The position numbers and the translations under genes are program-made. 40,315 bases of DNA from an uncultured Burkholderiales bacterium (GTDB taxonomy: Bacteria > Pseudomonadota > Gammaproteobacteria > Burkholderiales > Burkholderiaceae_C), in NCBI GenBank assembly GCA_903933115.1, contig CAIZIT010000083.1, forward strand, positions 1 through 40,315, in the 5' to 3' direction. Under the pieces are notes generated by a model. That model worked only from the letters and a program-made list of their open reading frames with translations, made no database searches and was not told the origin of the DNA. This document shows, piece by piece, positions 34,990-40,315 of this stretch; the first letter of the stretch is position 1; each line of letters starts with the position of its first letter.

Positions 34990-35132
34990 TTTGAATTCTC
35001 TAATATTTAAAACAGGAATTGTTTAAGGAACGTGCATAAATACTATGACAGCAGCACTACTATTCTCTTTTTTTTGCATAGTCGGTTTATCATAGCAATT
35101 TATTAGAAATTGGTATTTAGGTATAAATCATC

Positions 35133-35966
35133 ATGACTATTGAAATTATTGACTCTCAAGTTCATATTTGGGCTAAAAATTCTACTGAAAGGCCATGGCC
35201 TGATCGCCATAAGCCACATAGAGAAATACCCATTACAGCGGAAAGTCTTTTGCTTGAAATGAAAGCTGCAGGCGTTCACAAAGCAATACTAGTTCCACCA
35301 TCGTGGGAGGGTGAAAGAAACGATATTTGCATTGAAGCCGCAAAGAAGTACCCCAATCATTTTGCCGTGATGGGCCGCCTTGATCCTCAAGCTGAAATTT
35401 CTAAAGAGATTATTCAAAACTGGCATCCCAACAATGGAATGCTAGGCTTACGATTCACATTTCATCGCCCTTCACTTCAACCCTTGTTAACTGAAGGAAC
35501 GGTTAACTGGTTGTGGCCCCTGGCTGAACAATTGAATATACCCATCATGATGACATGCCCATTTGAAATCATGTACATCATTGACAAGGTAGCAGAGGAC
35601 TATCCAAATTTGAGACTGATTATTGATCACTTAGGCTTGTTACCCGGAAAAAAAGATAGTGAAGCATTCAAAAATTTTCAATCAGTACTGAACTTAGCAA
35701 AAAGGCCCAATATTGCGGTTAAAGCCAGTTGTTTACCAACTTATACAAATGATGCATGGCCATATCCAAGTCTAGAACCCTATATCAAAGAGATCTTTCA
35801 TTCTTTCGGTCCTAAGAGGATGTTCTGGGGATCAGACCTATCAAGACTCACCTCAACGTATTCAGAGTGCGTCGATCATTTTAAAAATGAACTGAAATGG
35901 ATTGATCAAGACGACTTAGCTTGGGTTATGGGTCAAGGATTAAAAGCGTGGCTTAATTGGAATTAA
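35133..35966 (+). CDS. Amidohydrolase-2 family protein (LigI-like TIM barrel)
   Basis: A 277-residue TIM-barrel hydrolase or decarboxylase of the amidohydrolase-2 family, which includes 2-pyrone-4,6-dicarboxylate lactonase (LigI), fuconolactonase and acid decarboxylases. The first-strand motif is DSQVHIW, with Q9 replacing the first His of HxH and H11 kept. LRLIIDHLGLLPG supplies a later His, and MFWGSDLSR the catalytic Asp near the end. The replacement of the first His occurs in metal-independent or weakly metal-binding lactonases. A role in opening a lactone from aromatic ring degradation would fit this region, but the substrate is not shown by sequence. It stands alone on the forward strand; its last four bases overlap the end of the convergent Bug gene. 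Confidence 0.85.
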   Translation: MTIEIIDSQVHIWAKNSTERPWPDRHKPHREIPITAESLLLEMKAAGVHKAILVPPSWEGERNDICIEAAKKYPNHFAVMGRLDPQAEISKEIIQNWHPNNGMLGLRFTFHRPSLQPLLTEGTVNWLWPLAEQLNIPIMMTCPFEIMYIIDKVAEDYPNLRLIIDHLGLLPGKKDSEAFKNFQSVLNLAKRPNIAVKASCLPTYTNDAWPYPSLEPYIKEIFHSFGPKRMFWGSDLSRLTSTYSECVDHFKNELKWIDQDDLAWVMGQGLKAWLNWN

Positions 35967-36973
35967 GGATCAATTTTTAAATTTTTTAATTTAAAGGTTT
36001 TAGACCAATATTCAATTTCCGAATTGATTTGCAATCCAAATTCATGTGGATTTGTTGCGATAGGCTCTACGCCCTGCGAAAGCAATTTCTCACGAATTTC
36101 TTGCATTTGATAAATTTTATAAATTTCTTGATGAAGATAAGAAATAATATTTATAGGTGTCTCTTGGGGCGCCAACATACCAAACCAAGAAGACAATTCG
36201 TACCCATCTAATCCCGCTTCAATCATAGTTGGAATATCTGGAGCTATCTTGCTTCTGGCTCTACTTGTAACAGCTAGAGCTTTAAGCTTCCCTGACTTCA
36301 CATATGGAAGTGCAGTCGCGATATTAGGAAACATCAACGAGACTTGTCCTCCGATTAAATCGTTATAGGCTGGACCATTGCCTTTATATGGAATATGAAC
36401 CAAATCGATACCTGCCATTGCTTTAAATAATTCACCACCTAAATGTGGAGGTGATCCATTTCCAGATGAGGCAAATGACAATTCACCGGGATGATTTTTA
36501 GCATATGAAATAAGCTCTTTTAATGAATTCACTTTTAAAGTATTGTTAATCACTAAAATCCCGGGCCCCATCACCAGGTTGCTAACTGGAGAAAAATCTT
36601 TCTTTGTTTCGTAGGGTAGGTTTTTGTACAAATTTGGGTTTATCGTATGACTCCCACTAACGATAACAAAGTTATAACCGTCAGGTTTTGATTTTGCGAT
36701 TAGATCAGTGCCAGTAACCCCCCCTGCACCTGGCTTATTTTCAATTAAAAATGTTTGTCCAAATCGCTCTGTTAATTTTTGTGCTGTTATACGCGCAACA
36801 TAATCGGTCCCACCCCCTGGAGCAAATGGAACGACAATCCTGACCGTTTTAGTAGGCCAATCTACGGGAGTGGGCAACTTCGAGTCAGTAGCAGCAAAAG
36901 GTGACAACTGATGAAGACTCAAAAAACTAACCAGAAATGCAGCTAGAGCCTTTGATGTATTCCCTGATTTCAT
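35963..36973 (-). CDS. Bug/TctC family periplasmic solute-binding protein
   Basis: A 336-residue Bug protein. Signal peptide near residues 1-28 (ALAAFLVSFLSLHQLSPFAA). Carboxylate loop: WPTKTVRIVVPFAPGGGTDY; then NKPGAGGVTGTDLIAKSKPD and HIPYKGNGPAYND. It is convergent with the amidohydrolase gene (4-bp overlap at the 3' ends) and divergent from the flavin monooxygenase gene across about 64 bp, so its promoter region is shared with the latter. It is a single-gene unit. Confidence 0.93.
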   Translation of the reverse strand: MKSGNTSKALAAFLVSFLSLHQLSPFAATDSKLPTPVDWPTKTVRIVVPFAPGGGTDYVARITAQKLTERFGQTFLIENKPGAGGVTGTDLIAKSKPDGYNFVIVSGSHTINPNLYKNLPYETKKDFSPVSNLVMGPGILVINNTLKVNSLKELISYAKNHPGELSFASSGNGSPPHLGGELFKAMAGIDLVHIPYKGNGPAYNDLIGGQVSLMFPNIATALPYVKSGKLKALAVTSRARSKIAPDIPTMIEAGLDGYELSSWFGMLAPQETPINIISYLHQEIYKIYQMQEIREKLLSQGVEPIATNPHEFGLQINSEIEYWSKTFKLKNLKIDP

Positions 36974-37037
36974 ATTTCAATTAACCCAGTAAGATATAAA
37001 TCAAGATTTTAATAAATATATTGATCAATCCATACTT

Positions 37038-38681
37038 ATGAATTTAGATGCTGAAGTGGTTATTGTTGGTGCGGGACCAGTTGGATTGGCTCTAGCTGGT
37101 GATTTGGCATGGAGGGGTCATCAAGTATTGCTCATTGAAAAGGGGGATGGTTCAATATTCCAACCCAAAATGGATCTTGTCGGAATCAGAACCATGGAGT
37201 TCTGCAGAAAATGGGGAATCGCAAAAGATGTTGAGGAAAGTGAGTACGATAGAGATTATCCTCAGGACAATGTTTATTTAACATCATTGAATGGTTACGA
37301 GCTTGGTCGACAAGCAATGCCCTCAATGAATATGGAAAAACCACCGATTGAGAGTCCACAAAAGCGTGAGCGATGCCCTCAGAATTATTTTGACCCCATA
37401 CTTAAAAAATTTGCTTTATCGCAAAAAAATTGTCAAATTCAATACTCAACTGAAGTGCTTGGGTTTTCAGAAGTTAACAACGAGATCTCTATTCAGATAA
37501 AGAACCTCAAAAACAACAAAGAAACAAACATACGATCAACTTTCTTAGTGGGATGTGATGGTGCAAAGAGCATAGTAAGAAACAACCTTGGTATTGAGAT
37601 GCATGGCAAAGGACTTCTTACCTATACAACAAATATTATTTTTAAATGCTCTGAATTTAACTCATTACATAATAAAGACCCCGGATACAGATATATGTTT
37701 GTCGGTCCACATGGGACTTGGTGCACGATTGTCGCTATCAACGGAAGAGATCAGTGGAGAATGTCACTGATTGGTAGCGCAAAGGAAAAAAGGGTTTACA
37801 CGATTGATGAGATAACTTCATTGGCTCATCAAGCTATGGGGAAAAAATTTGATTTTGAAATTTTAAGTATTCTTCCATGGCAAAGAGCGGAATTGGTTGC
37901 CGATCAATATCGAATGGGCAATATATTTATATGTGGAGATGCCTGCCACCTAACATCGCCTACAGGTGGACTCGGCATGAATACTGGAATTGGAGATGCA
38001 GTAGATTTATCGTGGAAGCTTTCAGCATATCTCCAAGGATGGGCTGGTGAATCTATGCTTGACTCGTATTTTGTTGAACGACAACCCATTGCAAAAAGAA
38101 TCACTCAATTTTCAACTGGTAACTTGGAAATCATGAAAAAGTTACCAACGAACTCCTTAATTTTCGAAGATTCGCCTGAAGGTGATATTGTTAGAGCACA
38201 AGTTGGCACAGCTATGTCAGAGGGATTAAAACGCGAATGGTTTTCGATGAATATGCATCTTGGTAATCGATACACCAATTCACCTATTAATATTTACGAT
38301 GAAATTGAGAACTTCGAAAATCAAAAAGTTGAATTTGAAGATGCTATTCATTACATTCCAAGTTCTCGTCCTGGGTCAAGAGCGCCGCACGTATGGCTAA
38401 AAAATGGTACATCTACATTAGATTTAATCTCTAAAAATTTTTCACTCTTTTGTTTTTCCGACAATAGTAAAGAGATTACAAGATTCACAGATTTAACGCA
38501 TGAACTCAAAATTCCTTTAGACATCCATTTCATTGACTCTCAAGAAGTAAGCAATTTATATGAATTTAAATTTGTAATGATTAGACCAGATGGGCATATT
38601 GCTTGGAGAGCAAACACATTAGACATGAATATAGCTAAATTTTGGTCAGTCCTTACAGGAAATGCAAATAGTAAACTTTAA
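37038..38681 (+). CDS. Class A FAD-dependent aromatic monooxygenase (phenol/3-hydroxyphenylpropionate hydroxylase type)
   Basis: A 547-residue flavoprotein hydroxylase. The Rossmann FAD motif VVIVGAGPVGLALAGDLA occupies about residues 6-24; the DG motif reads FLVGCDGAKSIVR; the ribityl-binding motif reads FICGDACHLTSPTGGLGMNT. A thioredoxin-like C-terminal domain (PGSRAPHVWL to RPDGHIAWRA) is present, as in PheA, TfdB and MhpA. Such enzymes use NAD(P)H and O2 to hydroxylate phenolic rings next to an existing hydroxyl group. The start at 37038 is followed directly by the Rossmann strand. A Bug gene overlaps its stop by one base, suggesting that ligand capture and hydroxylation serve the same compound. 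Confidence 0.92.
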   Translation: MNLDAEVVIVGAGPVGLALAGDLAWRGHQVLLIEKGDGSIFQPKMDLVGIRTMEFCRKWGIAKDVEESEYDRDYPQDNVYLTSLNGYELGRQAMPSMNMEKPPIESPQKRERCPQNYFDPILKKFALSQKNCQIQYSTEVLGFSEVNNEISIQIKNLKNNKETNIRSTFLVGCDGAKSIVRNNLGIEMHGKGLLTYTTNIIFKCSEFNSLHNKDPGYRYMFVGPHGTWCTIVAINGRDQWRMSLIGSAKEKRVYTIDEITSLAHQAMGKKFDFEILSILPWQRAELVADQYRMGNIFICGDACHLTSPTGGLGMNTGIGDAVDLSWKLSAYLQGWAGESMLDSYFVERQPIAKRITQFSTGNLEIMKKLPTNSLIFEDSPEGDIVRAQVGTAMSEGLKREWFSMNMHLGNRYTNSPINIYDEIENFENQKVEFEDAIHYIPSSRPGSRAPHVWLKNGTSTLDLISKNFSLFCFSDNSKEITRFTDLTHELKIPLDIHFIDSQEVSNLYEFKFVMIRPDGHIAWRANTLDMNIAKFWSVLTGNANSKL

Positions 38682-39667
38682 TGAAATTTCAATTGACCAT
38701 GAAACATTTAGCTATAGCCATTTCACTTGTTGTTATCAACTTTGTGAATTGCTTCGCTCAATCCCTGGAATACCCTAATAAGATCGGGAAAATTATTGCC
38801 CCCTACTCTCCTGGTGGGACAGTTGATGCATTAGCAAGAGAAATGGCTTTAGCTTTGACGAACGCACTGGGAAAATCATTTATTGTTGAAAATAAACCTG
38901 GTGCAGGAGGAAATGTTGGGCTTGCTGCACTGGCCAAAGCACCCAAAGATGGTTATACATTAGGAATTGGCGCGGCAAATATGCTGATCACCAACAGATT
39001 TGTATATCCATCACTACCATTTGATACTTTGAAGGACTTTGTCCCTATTGCTTTTATAGGTCGGGTTCCATTTGTTTTGGTTGTTAATAAAAGTGTGAAG
39101 GCAGAAAATATTAGAGAATTAATTGCATTGGTAAAACTAAAGCAAGAGTTATATAACTTTGGCTCATCTGGCATTGGAAATACCGGACACCTTTATGGTG
39201 AATTATTGAAAATTAAAACTGGTATTGAAATGCAGCACATACCTTTTAAGTCTAGCGGTGAAGCAACTCAAGAGCTAGTAACAGGTCGAATTCAAATTCA
39301 ATTTGGAACACCTATTGAAGTTATGCCACACATCATAAAAGGATCTATAAAGGCGATCTCTGTTGCAGGTGCACAAAGATTAGCACTTTTACCCTCAACT
39401 CCTACTCTATCTGAATTTGGGATTTTCGGCTTTGAATCCCCAACTTGGTTTGGATTAATTGCACCGACCGGCACTCCTAAAGAAGTGATAAACCTTCTAA
39501 ATAATGAAATACAAAAAGCTTTGAAATCTACACTGCTAAAGCAAAGACTTGAGCAATCCGGACTTGAGCCGCAATACATGACACCTGAACAATTTTCTTT
39601 ATTTTTGAATGAGGAAATCAACAAGTGGGAACAAATTGTTAAATCTAGCGACTTGAAAATTAATTAA
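38681..39667 (+). CDS. Bug/TctC family periplasmic solute-binding protein
   Basis: A 328-residue Bug protein whose ATG overlaps the monooxygenase stop codon by one base (TAATG). A signal peptide follows (MKHLAIAISLVVINFVNCFA). The binding loop is IGKIIAPYSPGGTVDALAR, with YSPGG in place of PPGG; NKPGAGGNVGLAALAKAPKD and HIPFKSSGEATQ are also seen. A second in-frame ATG six codons later could be the true start. It is followed seven bases later by the class II aldolase gene, so the three form one operon. Confidence 0.93.
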   Translation: MKFQLTMKHLAIAISLVVINFVNCFAQSLEYPNKIGKIIAPYSPGGTVDALAREMALALTNALGKSFIVENKPGAGGNVGLAALAKAPKDGYTLGIGAANMLITNRFVYPSLPFDTLKDFVPIAFIGRVPFVLVVNKSVKAENIRELIALVKLKQELYNFGSSGIGNTGHLYGELLKIKTGIEMQHIPFKSSGEATQELVTGRIQIQFGTPIEVMPHIIKGSIKAISVAGAQRLALLPSTPTLSEFGIFGFESPTWFGLIAPTGTPKEVINLLNNEIQKALKSTLLKQRLEQSGLEPQYMTPEQFSLFLNEEINKWEQIVKSSDLKIN

Positions 39668-39674
39668 GGAAATT

Positions 39675-40315
39675 ATGAATACTAACTTTGATTCAATTAA
39701 AAATGATATTGTTAAACTCGTTGCCGCAAATAGAGTACTCGCAAATGAAGGAATCGTTGATGCGTATGGGCATGTAAGCATTAGAAATCCACTCAATAAA
39801 AATCAATACCTTTTGTCGCGCTCTCTTAGTCCAGAACTGGTTACAGAAGATGATATTTATGCATTTACGCTCGACGGGCTCCCAGTAGACCCGAATACTC
39901 CCACACCCTATCTTGAAAGGTTTATTCACGGCAGTATCTATGAAAAAAGAGAAGATATTAATGCTGTTATTCATAGTCACGCTGATGAAGTCTTACCATT
40001 TACTATTTCTGAAACACGTTTACAACCTGTAATTCATACTGCTAGTGACATGGGATACGAAGTGCCGATTTGGGATATCAGAGACAACTTTGGCGACACC
40101 AATCTCTTGGTTACTAATGAGGCTCAAGGTAAAGATTTAGCTATTGGTCTTGGTGACAATAAAGTCGTTTTGATGAGAGGCCATGGCTTTACAGCTGCAG
40201 GACGTAGCCTCATTGAGGTTGTAAAAGTTGCAATATATCTACCTAAAAATGCAAAAATTCAGCTTGAAGCAGCAAAGCTGGGAAGTTTTAAACCACTTTC
40301 TAAAGGTGAAATTAA
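39675..40315 (+). CDS. Class II aldolase/adducin family protein, 3' end beyond window
   Basis: The first 213 residues of a class II aldolase-fold protein; the frame is open at the window end, so the C terminus is missing. AAGGA lies five bases before the ATG. ANEGIVDAYGHVSIRNP near the N terminus, the zinc-binding HSHAD (about residues 100-104) and RGHGFTAAGR (about residues 173-182) are the family signature with the metal-binding His residues. Members include fuculose-phosphate aldolase, ribulose-5-phosphate epimerase and decarboxylases or aldolases of hydroxylated aromatic or side-chain acids. It belongs to the rightward operon with the flavin monooxygenase and Bug genes, which suggests action on an intermediate of the same pathway. 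Confidence 0.9.
   Translation, partial: MNTNFDSIKNDIVKLVAANRVLANEGIVDAYGHVSIRNPLNKNQYLLSRSLSPELVTEDDIYAFTLDGLPVDPNTPTPYLERFIHGSIYEKREDINAVIHSHADEVLPFTISETRLQPVIHTASDMGYEVPIWDIRDNFGDTNLLVTNEAQGKDLAIGLGDNKVVLMRGHGFTAAGRSLIEVVKVAIYLPKNAKIQLEAAKLGSFKPLSKGEI

Noticed and set aside
35043-35095. CTATGA ... TCATAG inverted repeat upstream of the amidohydrolase gene
   Set aside because: Six-base arms 41 bases apart are expected by chance in AT-rich intergenic DNA.
1-40315. CRISPR arrays, insertion sequences, rRNA or tRNA genes
   Set aside because: No regularly spaced repeats, transposase motifs, terminal inverted repeats or RNA gene signatures were seen on either strand by reading.

Overview
The window looks like a piece of a betaproteobacterial chromosome, most likely order Burkholderiales. 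The gene orders dusB-fis-purH, rubredoxin / HMP-kinase-like / hemL, and yqgE-ruvX-pyrR-pyrB-pyrC' are familiar from that group, as is the large number of Bug/TctC solute-binding proteins. No rRNA, tRNA, CRISPR array, transposase or integrase was found, so placement below order level is not possible from this sequence alone.

The left half (about 1-21.5 kb) is mostly housekeeping. It opens with a flavocytochrome c sulfide dehydrogenase pair (small cytochrome plus Tat-exported flavoprotein). A leftward six-gene operon follows: yqgE, ruvX, pyrR, pyrB, a dihydroorotase-like pyrC' that has lost its zinc-binding histidines, and a PlsC-type acyltransferase. A DNA photolyase reads divergently from it. 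Next come a 56-residue rubredoxin (leftward), an HMP-kinase-like gene and hemL (rightward), and the leftward dusB-fis-purH operon. After these lie a YqaA/DedA-type membrane protein, ychF, and a rightward run: UbiH-like hydroxylase, dsbC, a DUF3429 membrane protein, an M61 peptidase, an enoyl-CoA hydratase and a lipoprotein.

The right half (about 21.6-40.3 kb) is visibly richer in A+T and is an accessory catabolic region with frequent strand changes. It holds: (i) a leftward operon of a ThDP-dependent enzyme with a twin-arginine leader, sandwiched between two small secreted c-type cytochromes; (ii) a DUF35 protein overlapping a thiolase-fold protein without active-site cysteines, a pairing known for acyl-CoA retro-aldol C-C cleavage; (iii) a VOC protein between two Bug proteins; (iv) a Bug protein followed by both subunits of a benzoate/anthranilate-type Rieske dioxygenase and an MmgE/PrpD protein; (v) a CapA-like protein, an amidohydrolase-2 protein and two more Bug proteins; (vi) a class A flavin monooxygenase, a sixth Bug protein and a class II aldolase that runs off the window end.

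Taken together, the right half suggests capture of aromatic or other organic acids in the periplasm (six Bug proteins), ring hydroxylation (Rieske oxygenase, flavin monooxygenase), hydrolysis or C-C cleavage (amidohydrolase, VOC, aldolase, thiolase/DUF35) and CoA-linked processing. No transcription regulator, no TctA/TctB permease and no dioxygenase reductase is present, so those must lie elsewhere. The most novel-looking unit is the ThDP enzyme/cytochrome c operon, which may be a periplasmic 2-oxoacid-oxidising system feeding electrons to cytochrome c. That role is inference.
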